DNA of 19,558 bases from an uncultured Eubacteriales bacterium. Lineage in GTDB: Bacteria; Bacillota; Clostridia; Oscillospirales; Acutalibacteraceae. The notes below the pieces were generated by a model. That model searched no databases and had not been told where the DNA came from. It worked only from the letters and a program-made list of their open reading frames with translations. The translations under genes were made by a program, and so were the position numbers. Below are positions 13,694 through 19,558 of this stretch, piece after piece (the stretch's first letter is position 1; every line of letters begins with the position of its first letter). The DNA is taken from contig CATZCM010000028.1 in NCBI GenBank assembly GCA_958417225.1, positions 1 to 19,558 on the forward strand, read 5' to 3'.

Positions 13694-14221
13694 ATGAGAA
13701 CTAATATTACTGCAAGAAAAATTGTTTTAAAAGATGATTTTAAAGACCTTATTGAAAAAAAGATATCTAAGTTTGATAAACTGTTCGGCGAAAATGCGCA
13801 AGCACATGTTACAGTTACTCTAGAGAAAAATAGAGAGACTGTAGAAATTACTATTAGGAATAATGGAATGGTTTTCAGGGCAGAAAGATCAGCTGAAGAT
13901 AAGCAGGCAGCCTTTGATGAAGCTCTTGATATTATAAGTAGGCAAATAAGAAAAAATAAAACAAGACTCGAAAAGAAAATTCATTCTGCTGCACTATCAG
14001 ACTTAATTTCGATGCCGGAAGAAGAAGTTGAACCGGAATACAAAGTGGTGAAAACTAAAAAATTCCCAATCAAACCAATGGATGTGGAAGAAGCAATTTT
14101 ACAAATGAATCTTATTGGTCACCAATTTTATATGTTCCGCAATGCATTAACTAACGACATAAATGTTGTATACAAAAGAAAAGATAATAACTATGGAGTT
14201 TTGGAACCAGAGCAAATTTAA
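13694..14221 (+). CDS. hpf: Ribosome hibernation promoting factor, long form
   Basis: A 175-residue protein of the long HPF class, which dimerises 70S ribosomes into inactive 100S particles when growth slows. The N-terminal S30Ae/YfiA domain occupies about 1-100 (MRTNITARKIVLKDDFKDLIEKK, VTVTLEKNRETVEITI, then AAFDEALDIISRQIRKNKTRL). A linker of acidic residues follows, then the C-terminal dimerisation domain at about 115-175, with VVKTKKFPIKPMDVEEAILQM and GHQFYMFRN. The long form is the rule in Gram-positive bacteria. GAGGG lies upstream of the ATG with a T-rich gap of 5-7 nt. It is monocistronic, with its own promoter and two hairpins after the stop. Confidence 0.95.
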   Translation: MRTNITARKIVLKDDFKDLIEKKISKFDKLFGENAQAHVTVTLEKNRETVEITIRNNGMVFRAERSAEDKQAAFDEALDIISRQIRKNKTRLEKKIHSAALSDLISMPEEEVEPEYKVVKTKKFPIKPMDVEEAILQMNLIGHQFYMFRNALTNDINVVYKRKDNNYGVLEPEQI

Positions 14222-14266
14222 AATATTACAGAGATCTTTTAGTTAAGTAAAGAGTATCTCTAAATA

Positions 14267-14310
14267 TGTTAAATTTTCCGTCATCTTAATAGGTGGCGGA
14301 AAATTTAACA
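14267..14310 (+). terminator. Long hairpin terminator after hpf
   Basis: A 19-bp stem pairs TGTTAAATTTTCCGTCATC (14267-14285) with 14292-14310 through two G-T wobbles, around a TTAATA loop. Only a weak T-rich tail follows. A second hairpin, AGAGAT/ATCTCT (14230-14235 with 14256-14261), lies between it and the hpf stop. Confidence 0.8.
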
Positions 14311-14332
14311 TTTATCTATTCGCAAATATAAT
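14305..14332 (+). promoter_or_regulatory. Candidate promoter of rsmD-coaD operon
   Basis: TTAACA (14305-14310), a 16-nt spacer and a perfect TATAAT (14327-14332). The -35 lies inside the 3' arm of the hpf terminator stem. Confidence 0.6.
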
Positions 14333-14368
14333 TAAAAATAAATCTATACGGAGGTGAAAATTAAACTA

Positions 14369-14917
14369 ATGAGAGTAATCTCGGGAACGGCCAGAGGTAT
14401 GAAAATAAATACACTTGATAATAATACTGTACGCCCTACCACTGATAAAGTAAAAGAGGCGGTTTTTAGCATGATCCGCTTCGAACTCGAGGGTAGAGAA
14501 TTTTTGGACCTTTTTGCAGGTTCCGGACAAATGTCTATTGAGGCTCTAAGTGGCGGAGCTAAATGGGCAACTGCTATTGATTCAAATAGAGAAGCCATAC
14601 GTATCACTAAAGAAAATTTGCACAAATGTAGGTTTGATAATAAAGCTACCGTGATTTTTACAAGTGCAAAGTTATTTTTAGAAAAATGCAATTCAAAATA
14701 CGATATTGCATACCTCGATCCACCGTATCTCTCAGACGATATGGATGAAATTTTAACAAAAGTACCACATGTGATTAAAAATACAGGGTTAATTATCTGT
14801 GAAACTCAAACCGATAAATCCATGCCAAATATTATAGAAGATTTTATTATTGATCGTCAAAGAAGATACGGAAAAATTTTAATAACCATTTATCGTCATA
14901 AGGATGTGATTAAATGA
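14369..14917 (+). CDS. rsmD: 16S rRNA (guanine(966)-N(2))-methyltransferase
   Basis: A 182-residue SAM-dependent methyltransferase acting on G966 of 16S rRNA. The start MRVISGTARG is the family's usual N-terminus, so ATG 14369 was preferred to the in-frame GTG at 14354, which overlaps the GGAGGTG ribosome site. This gives a rather long 11-14 nt spacing, so the start is not certain. Motifs are RPTTDKVKEAVFSMI (22-36), the SAM-binding FLDLFAGSGQMSIEALS (45-61) and the catalytic DPPY at 117-120. The common GSGALGLEA is replaced by GSGQMSIEA. It overlaps coaD by 4 nt, the usual pairing in clostridia and bacilli. Confidence 0.94.
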   Translation: MRVISGTARGMKINTLDNNTVRPTTDKVKEAVFSMIRFELEGREFLDLFAGSGQMSIEALSGGAKWATAIDSNREAIRITKENLHKCRFDNKATVIFTSAKLFLEKCNSKYDIAYLDPPYLSDDMDEILTKVPHVIKNTGLIICETQTDKSMPNIIEDFIIDRQRRYGKILITIYRHKDVIK

Positions 14918-15399
14918 AAAAAAAAGCTTTATATGCGGGCACTTTCGACCCAATTACAACTGGGCACTTGAGTATTATAAAGCGTGCTGCTAATATTTTT
15001 TCAAGTGTTACGATTGCACTTCCATCTTGTTCACATAAACCCGTGCTTTTCGATATATCAGAACGTATTGACCTGATCTCGAAATCTATTCAGAATTTAG
15101 AAAATGTCTCTGTTGAAACATTTGATGGCTTGGTGATGGATTTTGCTCAAAAAAATAAATTTGATATATTTATTAGAGGACTTAGAAATACTTTAGATCT
15201 TGAGTACGAAATCCAAATGGAAGCAATAAACAAAAAATTAAACCCAAGTATTGAAACTGTTTTTCTATTGGCAGATCAAGAAAAAAAATATGTAAGTTCT
15301 AGCGCAGTTAAGCAAATTGCTCTTGCTGGAGGGGATTTTTCATTTATGGTTCCTGAATGTGTATATGAACAAATTCTAAATAAAGTAAATTCACTTTAA
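14914..15399 (+). CDS. coaD: Phosphopantetheine adenylyltransferase
   Basis: A 161-residue nucleotidyltransferase that makes dephospho-CoA from 4'-phosphopantetheine and ATP, the penultimate step of CoA synthesis. YAGTFDPITTGHL at residues 7-19 holds the (T/H)xGH nucleotide-binding motif (TGH at 16-18). IRGLRNTLDLEYE in the middle and YVSSSAVKQIA near 128-138 (the ISSxxVR-type motif) are family signatures. The CoA made here is the donor used by AcpS, encoded about 12 kb to the left. It overlaps rsmD (ATGA) and is followed after 14 nt by the coiled-coil gene. Confidence 0.96.
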   Translation: MKKKALYAGTFDPITTGHLSIIKRAANIFSSVTIALPSCSHKPVLFDISERIDLISKSIQNLENVSVETFDGLVMDFAQKNKFDIFIRGLRNTLDLEYEIQMEAINKKLNPSIETVFLLADQEKKYVSSSAVKQIALAGGDFSFMVPECVYEQILNKVNSL

Positions 15400-15413
15400 G
15401 GAGGAACGTTTTA

Positions 15414-15857
15414 ATGAGTGTTGATATGTTTATTGACGAAATAGAGGAAACTTTGGAAGGTGCATGGGGTGTCCCTCTTAGTAACGGAAAAGTTGTTGTC
15501 GATTCAGAAAAGCTTTTTTACCTACTTGACAAAATAAAGGCTTCTCTTCCTAACGAAATAAAACAAGCTAGGTTAATTGTATCAGACCGCTCGGACATTA
15601 TAGATGATGCTAAAAAAGAAGCCGAAGCTATAATTCGTGCCGCTGAAGATAAAGCGAAAATTATGCTTGATCAAGATGAATTGGTAAAACAGGCAAAAGT
15701 ACAAGCTGCTAATATAATAATGCAAGCTCAAACCAAAGCCAAAGATATTCGAAAAACTACGGATGAGTACATTGGTGATACCTTGAAAAGAGCGGATGAG
15801 CTTCTCACTGCAAATTTGTCTGATTTTAGAAAGGTACGCAAAGATTTTAAACAGTGA
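15414..15857 (+). CDS. Predicted coiled-coil protein downstream of coaD, function unknown
   Basis: A 147-residue protein without signal peptide or membrane segment. The first about 40 residues hold a conserved-looking motif (FIDEIEETLEGAWGVPLSNGKVVVD and LFYLLDKIKASLP). The rest is a long, charged, Ala/Lys/Glu-rich helix (AKKEAEAIIRAAEDKAK; KQAKVQAANIIMQAQTKAK) that should form a coiled coil. It resembles the DivIVA-like or ATP-synthase-b-like proteins often labelled simply 'ATPase' in clostridial genomes. I see no ATP-binding motif, so that label is not supported. AAGGAGGA sits 8 nt before the ATG. It is co-transcribed with rsmD and coaD, a recurrent clostridial context from memory. A cell-division or scaffold role would be a guess. 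Confidence 0.8.
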   Translation: MSVDMFIDEIEETLEGAWGVPLSNGKVVVDSEKLFYLLDKIKASLPNEIKQARLIVSDRSDIIDDAKKEAEAIIRAAEDKAKIMLDQDELVKQAKVQAANIIMQAQTKAKDIRKTTDEYIGDTLKRADELLTANLSDFRKVRKDFKQ

Positions 15858-15898
15858 CTTGTTATAATCTATAATTACTAAATTGTGTAAAAGTTTAT

Positions 15899-15919
15899 AT
15901 CGCGCATTTTTCGCGAAAA
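15899..15919. promoter_or_regulatory. GC-rich palindrome upstream of rubrerythrin
   Basis: TTTTCGCGAAAA (15908-15919) is a perfect 12-bp palindrome. Together with the preceding TCGCG (15900-15904) it also gives a TCGCG/CGCGA hairpin with a 7-nt loop. It stands out in the AT-rich leader 40 bp before the rubrerythrin gene. TATAAT hexamers occur upstream (15863-15868 and 15870-15875) but with poor -35 matches. Confidence 0.4.
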
Positions 15920-15956
15920 CATATTTTTATATTTCAAAATCTATAGGAGTGATCAT

Positions 15957-16484
15957 ATGAACTTAAAAGGAACAAAAACAGAAAAAAATCTTCAAACAGC
16001 ATTTGCAGGAGAATCTCAAGCACGTAATAAGTATACTTATTTTGCGTCAAAAGCAAGAAAGGAAGGGTATAATTACATTGCAGAAGTTTTCGATGAAACT
16101 GCAAACAATGAAAAAGAACATGCTAAAATATGGTTTAAGCTGCTAAGCGGTATTGGATCAACTGCAGAAAACTTAAAATCTGCTGCAGGTGGAGAAAACT
16201 ATGAGTGGACAGACATGTATAAAAAATTTGCACAAGAGGCAAAGGAAGAAGGGCTTAATGAAATTGCTTATCTTTTTGAAAGCGTGGGGGCAATAGAAAA
16301 AGGTCATGAAGAACGATACAATAAACTTCTAGAAGAACTTGAAGTAGGAAAGGTATTTCAAAAAGATAATGTTGTAGTATGGAAATGTTCAAATTGTGGG
16401 CATATCCACGTAGCTGAAAAAGCACCTAACGTATGCCCAGTATGTAATCACCCACAATCGTATTTTTTCGTTGAAAACCAATAA
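15957..16484 (+). CDS. rbr: Rubrerythrin
   Basis: A 175-residue non-haem iron protein that reduces hydrogen peroxide to water in anaerobes, taking electrons through its own rubredoxin centre. The N-terminal ferritin-like four-helix domain (about 1-135) shows the di-iron ligand pattern: FAGESQARNKY with Glu19, NNEKEHAK with Glu52/His55, and a second helix pair with EEGLNEIAYLFESVGAIEKGHEERY. The C-terminal rubredoxin-like domain has C144xxC147 (CSNCGH) and C160xxC163 (CPVCNHP). The length is slightly short of classic rubrerythrin but both domains are intact. The ATG follows TAGGAGTGATC. It is monocistronic, closed by a clear terminator. It marks the host as an anaerobe that meets some oxygen. 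Confidence 0.96.
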   Translation: MNLKGTKTEKNLQTAFAGESQARNKYTYFASKARKEGYNYIAEVFDETANNEKEHAKIWFKLLSGIGSTAENLKSAAGGENYEWTDMYKKFAQEAKEEGLNEIAYLFESVGAIEKGHEERYNKLLEELEVGKVFQKDNVVVWKCSNCGHIHVAEKAPNVCPVCNHPQSYFFVENQ

Positions 16485-16494
16485 TATAAAAATC

Positions 16495-16523
16495 CCCTCA
16501 CTTTTAAGGTGAGGGAACTTTTT
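16495..16523 (+). terminator. Intrinsic terminator of rubrerythrin
   Basis: CCCTCAC (16495-16501) and GTGAGGG (16509-16515) form a perfect 7-bp stem with a 7-nt loop, followed by AACTTTTT. Confidence 0.9.
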
Positions 16524-16655
16524 AATTATAAATTCTTAATTGATATCAAATAACTGTATATAATTACACTATAAATTTAATTTGATGATATATGGATCAC
16601 TATTGATTTGCTAACGATTTATAAAAATGAACTTTAGTGAAAGGATGGTAAATGT

Positions 16656-17249
16656 ATGAAGGTTTTAATAGCTTCCGGTAACGAACACAAAAAAGAAGAA
16701 TTTAAGAGAATTCTTAAACCAATTGGCGTAGAGGTCATTACTGCGAAAGAAATAGGAATCTCTTTAGATGATGTTGATGAGACCGGAAAAACGTTTGCGG
16801 AGAATGCGTACTTAAAGGCACATGCTGCAATGAAAAAATCCAATATGATAAGTATAGCAGATGATTCAGGGCTCTGTGTAGATGCACTAGGTGGAGCTCC
16901 AGGAATTTACTCTGCTAGGTACGCAGGCCCTAATGCAAGTGACAGCGACAGAATAAATAAATTGCTTGAAAACTTAAGTGATATCCCAGATAACGAAAGA
17001 ACAGCAAAATTTGTATGTAGTATTTGCTGCGTGTTTCCTGACGAAAGTGTGATACGCGCCGAAGGTACATGCAATGGAACGATATCCAAAGACGTTTCTG
17101 GAAATGGCGGCTTTGGATATGATCCAATTTTTGTGTACAGTGGTTCAACAACTTTCGCGCAGATGTCTCCGGAACAAAAAGATAAGGTTAGTCATCGTGG
17201 CAGTGCACTCAGAACATTCTTACGTGAGTTTATAAGGAAGACAAACTAA
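16656..17249 (+). CDS. rdgB: XTP/dITP diphosphatase (RdgB/HAM1 family)
   Basis: A 197-residue pyrophosphatase that removes non-canonical purine nucleotides (XTP, dITP) from the pool, preventing their incorporation into DNA and RNA. Family marks are the N-terminal SGNEHKKEEF (the (T/S)xNxxK motif at residues 7-12), FAENAYLKA, ADDSGLCVDALGGAPGIYSARYAG, GFGYDPIF and the C-terminal SHRGSALR. Length is typical. AAAGGATGG lies 7 nt upstream of the ATG. No convincing promoter or terminator was found around it. In many Firmicutes it is coupled to a YfcE-type phosphoesterase gene, but here it is followed by 0.6 kb of gene-free sequence, suggesting that the right flank has been eroded. Confidence 0.95.
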   Translation: MKVLIASGNEHKKEEFKRILKPIGVEVITAKEIGISLDDVDETGKTFAENAYLKAHAAMKKSNMISIADDSGLCVDALGGAPGIYSARYAGPNASDSDRINKLLENLSDIPDNERTAKFVCSICCVFPDESVIRAEGTCNGTISKDVSGNGGFGYDPIFVYSGSTTFAQMSPEQKDKVSHRGSALRTFLREFIRKTN

Positions 17250-17811
17250 ATACACCTAATAGAAGAAGTTGCTATTTTGTCACAGCCTCATTTTTCAAAT
17301 TAAATTAGATTATAAAAAATTAACAACCCCATAAATTTAAGTTACGCACCTTAATAATAATTTCACCTACACTTGAAAAAACACCTATACCATGCATTCC
17401 ACGCCATAGAATAAATAAGCAATGAGAGTTCTTAAATTTTTGAAAGATAAATTTAATAAAAGGATATCAGAACGCTCATTAGCTATATTGTAGGCAATTA
17501 ACTAAACACCATGAAAACTTTATTATTTAATCCAAAACATAGATATAAAAAGCAAATAATCTTACACTTGTTATAACTGTTTTCTGTATTTTCAAGGTGT
17601 ACTCAAACTTTTCTTTGATTTTTCGATAAAAAACTTAAAAATCCAAATTATAGTGTTATAGGCAAAAAATAAAGTAATCGAAACTACAATACCAATAAGA
17701 CACTTTTGAAAATAAAATCAGAGCAATGATAATCAAATATTTTACGCAGCAATTAGTTAATCCAATGTTCGACAAAAGAAACCTGTTCATTCGTGACAGC
17801 ATCAAAGGATC
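17250..17811. other. Gene-free degraded stretch
   Basis: Very AT-rich, with stops in all frames and no open frame with a ribosome site. The right half may be decayed IS30 body, but no transposase motif can be read there. The only clear structure is the nested inverted repeat at 17421-17480. Confidence 0.6.
17421..17480. repeat. Nested inverted repeat, 60 bp
   Basis: The outer arms AATGAGAGTTCT (17421-17432) and AGAACGCTCATT (17469-17480) match at 11 of 12 positions. The inner arms TTAAATTT (17432-17439) and AAATTTAA (17449-17456) match perfectly. No T tract follows on either strand, so it is not a standard terminator. It could be a small hairpin RNA or a short non-autonomous repeat. Confidence 0.5.
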
Positions 17812-18013
17812 ATCTACCTTATGCCTTTTCAATTTTGTATCCAGCTGTTCCTTGCTTTAACTTCTTACATAAAGTTGAGCGCAACATTCCTACTATTCTA
17901 GCAATTTGCACTTTTGAATATCTCTAACGTAGTAATATTTCTATTTGTGTTCGTTTTTCTCGCGTGAGATGTTGAAATTTCTTTTCTTTTGTGGTATACT
18001 GTTCTTGTGTCAT
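17812..18013 (-). pseudogene. IS30-family transposase, N-terminal remnant
   Basis: From ATG 18013-18011, preceded by AAGGAGG, the frame reads MTQEQYTTKEKKFQHLTREK and then RTQIEILLR, followed by a TAG at 17926-17924. Past the stop, in the same frame, come RYSKVQIARIVGMLRSTL and KQGT. This is the N-terminal helix-turn-helix of IS30 transposases (compare the family pattern hLsxxERxxIexLLxxGxSxxxIAxxLgRxxSTIxREixRGT). A frameshift near 17845-17851 moves the continuation QLDTKLKRHKV into another frame. No DDE catalytic domain remains. At least three lesions (nonsense, frameshift, large 3' deletion) show an old fossil. Confidence 0.85.
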
Positions 18014-18118
18014 AGCGGACCTCCTTGGTTTTTTGGTTTCGGTTATTTCAATTATACCACGTCTGCTATGACCTTTTCTATGTGTCCTATTTCATTTTAC
18101 AATTAACCTTTTACAATG
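18009..18118 (-). mobile_element. Left end of the IS30-family element with a readthrough-blocking inverted repeat
   Basis: Two 12-bp arms, 18009-18020 (GTCATAGCGGAC) and 18061-18072 (GTCTGCTATGAC), are inverted with one mismatch. The first arm covers the transposase start codon and abuts its Shine-Dalgarno. The element's own extended -10 (TGG-TATAAT, 18056-18051) lies in the loop, so only transcripts entering from outside would carry both arms. Outward of this lie two TTTTACAAT direct repeats (18095-18103, 18109-18117), probably part of the terminal sequence. The exact terminus (about 18118-18122) is inferred. Confidence 0.6.
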
Positions 18119-18147
18119 AACCCCTTAAAAAAATTTTAAAAAAACAT

Positions 18148-18176
18148 TTGACAAAACTCAAAACATGTGATAGAAT
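18148..18176 (+). promoter_or_regulatory. Promoter of the rplJ-rplL operon
   Basis: A perfect TTGACA (18148-18153), a 17-nt spacer ending TGTGA, and TAGAAT (18171-18176). Transcription would begin near 18183, giving a leader of about 190 nt. Confidence 0.88.
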
Positions 18177-18180
18177 ATAG

Positions 18181-18336
18181 ATATTGCTGTTTTCCAAAGA
18201 CAGTAGGTGCTTTTGCGTAACGGTTTACTGACCAACCTACCGAGGATGATGTGATCAAAGTATAAAATTCACACTATAAGTAGTTTTGTATACAATCATC
18301 TTCTTCGGAGAGGATCCGGTAGAAGGTGATTTTTTT
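18181..18336 (+). promoter_or_regulatory. L10-type leader with transcription attenuator
   Basis: The leader contains CTGT/ACAG (18187-18202 region) and GTAGGT/ACCTAC (18203-18208 with 18235-18240) stems, as in the known ribosomal protein L10 leader that binds the L10(L12)4 complex. It ends with an intrinsic terminator: TCATCTTCT (18296-18304) pairs with AGAAGGTGA (18321-18329), with an inner CGGA/TCCG pair, followed by seven T (18330-18336). GAGGATGAT (18242-18250) can pair instead with ATCATCTTC (18295-18303), which would break the terminator. The expected logic is that excess L10 favours termination. Confidence 0.85.
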
Positions 18337-18373
18337 ACACAGGAGCACAACCCAAGTATGGAGGTGAATTATT

Positions 18374-18904
18374 TTGCCAAGCAAGAAAGTTTTGGAGCAA
18401 AAGCAAGCTTTAGTAGCAGATCTTTCAGAGAGATTAAAGAATGCTTGCACGGGAGTAGTAGTTAGTTACGAAGGAATTAACGTAGCAGATGATACTAAGT
18501 TACGTAAAGAATTACGTGAAGCTGGGGTAGAGTACACAGTAGTTAAGAATACTCTTTTATCAAGAGCTGCAAATGATGCAGGATTAGAGGGACTTAACAG
18601 TGTACTTGAAAAGACTACAGCATTAGCTACGAGTGCGGATGACTATGCAGCTGCAGCTAGAATCCTATGCAATTTTGCTAAGGACCATGAATTTTTTAAG
18701 ATTAAGGCAGGATTTGTAGAAGGAAAGGTAGTAGAGGAAGCAGAGGTCAAGGAGTTAGCGAAACTCCCAACAAAAGAAGTGCTTGTTGCACAAGTACTTG
18801 GTGGCTTAAACGGCCCGATCAGAGGATTAGTCACGGTGCTTTCCGGGACGATAAAAGGTCTCGTAGTTGCGCTTAATGCAATTGCGGAAAAACAAAGCGC
18901 ATAA
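18374..18904 (+). CDS. rplJ: 50S ribosomal protein L10
   Basis: A 176-residue stalk-base protein that anchors L7/L12 dimers on the large subunit and binds its own leader RNA. PSKKVLEQKQALVADLSERL, the segment GVVVSYEGINVADDTKLRKELREAGVEYTVVKNTLLSRA, and the C-terminal L12-binding helix (LGGLNGPIRGLVTVLSGTIKGLVVALNAIAEK) are typical. It starts with TTG 18374, supported by GGAGGT 8 nt upstream, and the next residues (PSKK) match the family N-terminus. Codon use is more uniform than in neighbours, as expected for a highly expressed gene. rplL follows after 38 nt. Confidence 0.96.
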   Translation: MPSKKVLEQKQALVADLSERLKNACTGVVVSYEGINVADDTKLRKELREAGVEYTVVKNTLLSRAANDAGLEGLNSVLEKTTALATSADDYAAAARILCNFAKDHEFFKIKAGFVEGKVVEEAEVKELAKLPTKEVLVAQVLGGLNGPIRGLVTVLSGTIKGLVVALNAIAEKQSA

Positions 18905-18942
18905 AGCTGCGCAAATAAAAAAACATTTTGGAGGTTATTATA

Positions 18943-19320
18943 ATGTCAGAAAAAGTAACAAATTTAGTTGAAGAAGTAAAGGCACTCACAGTATTAGAGT
19001 TAAGTGAATTCGTAAAAGCATTAGAAGAGGAGTTTGGTGTATCAGCAGCAGCTCCAGTAGCAGTAGCAGCAGCACCTGTAGCAGGAGAAGCAGCTGCAGC
19101 TGCAGAGAAAACAGAATTCAATGTAGAGTTGAAAGCAGCGGGCGCAAATAAGATTCAGGTAATCAAAGTTGTACGTGAAATCACAGGATTAGGTCTAAAA
19201 GAAGCAAAAGCGTTAGTAGACGGAGCTCCTGGTGTAGTAAAAGAAAATGTGTCTAAAGACGATGCAGAAGCAATGAAAGCAAAGCTAGTAGAAGCAGGCG
19301 CTGAAGTTGAATTAAAGTAA
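18943..19320 (+). CDS. rplL: 50S ribosomal protein L7/L12
   Basis: A 125-residue stalk protein that recruits and stimulates translation GTPases. It has an N-terminal dimerisation domain (MSEKVTNLVEEVKALTVLELSEFVKALEEEFGV), an Ala/Pro/Val-rich flexible hinge (about 38-60) and a C-terminal globular domain with FNVELKAAGANKIQVIKVVREITGLGLKEAKALVD. ATG 18943 was chosen because GGAGG lies 8 nt upstream. An in-frame TTG at 18928 would put the ribosome site inside the coding region. A terminator follows 17 nt after the stop, so the L10-L12 operon is largely closed here. Confidence 0.97.
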   Translation: MSEKVTNLVEEVKALTVLELSEFVKALEEEFGVSAAAPVAVAAAPVAGEAAAAAEKTEFNVELKAAGANKIQVIKVVREITGLGLKEAKALVDGAPGVVKENVSKDDAEAMKAKLVEAGAEVELK

Positions 19321-19336
19321 GAGCTTTAGATTGATA

Positions 19337-19367
19337 AGAGACTGTTCTACTGCAGTCTCTCTTTTTT
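19337..19367 (+). terminator. Intrinsic terminator after rplL
   Basis: AGAGACTG (19337-19344) and CAGTCTCT (19353-19360) form a perfect 8-bp stem with an 8-nt loop, followed by C and six T. Confidence 0.92.
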
Positions 19368-19558
19368 AATTCGAGCTTAAATGACATTTTTCCTTGTCTA
19401 GTCTTAAATCCGTATCACACTACACGTACTCACAAGTGAATACAGTAATTTATTGCACTAGCAAAACAGGTGTGATTATTTTCTTTGACCAACCTTTCTT
19501 TTTAAAAGAGGAATAAAGGTTATTGTATTAAGTTGAGGAGACTCGCAAGCAAAAAAAG
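19368..19558 (+). other. Non-coding sequence, probably leader of the next gene
   Basis: No gene starts inside the window. AACCTTT (19491-19497) and AAAGGTT (19515-19521) form a 7-bp inverted repeat, and a purine-rich AGGAGA stretch (19536-19541) lies close to the end. rpoB commonly follows rplL and may begin beyond the edge, but nothing here proves it. Confidence 0.4.

Noticed and set aside
14344..14691. Minus-strand frame opposite rsmD
   Set aside because: It is a shadow of a gene with clear SAM-binding and DPPY motifs.
17250..18147. CRISPR array or toxin-antitoxin pair in the long spacer
   Set aside because: There are no regularly spaced repeats and no small overlapping gene pair. Only the IS30 remnant and one nested inverted repeat can be supported.
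18873..19121. Minus-strand Ala-rich frame opposite rplL
   Set aside because: It arises from the Ala-coding GCA repeats of the L7/L12 hinge read backwards.

Overview
The window is AT-rich DNA from a low-GC Gram-positive bacterium, most likely an anaerobic member of the Clostridia. The evidence is strong Shine-Dalgarno sites with some GTG/TTG starts, TTGACA/TATAAT promoters often carrying a TGTG extended -10, a long-form ribosome hibernation factor, an L10-type attenuator before rplJ, and families typical of clostridia (DUF1858, PF06838 'methionine gamma-lyase family', DUF6514-like, CxxC zinc-ribbon, rubrerythrin). A narrower placement such as Oscillospirales is only a guess.

Left part (1-3650). 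A broken group II intron reverse transcriptase ends abruptly against a decayed minus-strand gene built of 159-bp (53-codon) acidic repeats. That gene keeps a near-consensus promoter but has two in-frame stops. Minus-strand housekeeping genes follow: a DUF1858 redox-disulfide protein, a CxxC zinc-ribbon protein with a structured leader containing a tRNA-like fold, and a small operon (DUF6514-like, acpS, lipoprotein). Each main unit has a recognisable promoter or terminator.

Middle part (3977-13544). A tRNA-Val(GAC) with its own promoter is followed by a strong terminator, then a tightly packed plus-strand operon: murD, two adjacent M42 peptidases, a PLP-dependent PF06838 enzyme, a CPBP intramembrane protease, tadA and dtd. 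Most neighbours overlap by a few bases. valS follows with its own promoter, with a perfect inverted repeat lying inside it and no room for a T-box.

Right part (13545-19558). hpf is followed by rsmD-coaD-coiled-coil gene, then rubrerythrin and the rdgB-type pyrophosphatase. Next is an 0.9-kb degraded stretch holding a fossil IS30-family transposase end whose left terminus sits about 30 bp from the rplJ promoter. The L10 leader has visible, mutually exclusive antiterminator and terminator hairpins, then rplJ, rplL and a terminator. The last 190 bases are probably the leader of the next gene (rpoB would be usual, but is not seen).

Taken together this is a core-genome segment (cell wall, translation fidelity, ribosome, CoA, redox) with mobile-element fossils at both ends. 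The most unusual element is the zinc-ribbon leader at 1949-2038: a tRNA-shaped RNA that cannot be a decoding tRNA and that competes with an upstream hairpin for the same GCCC segment.
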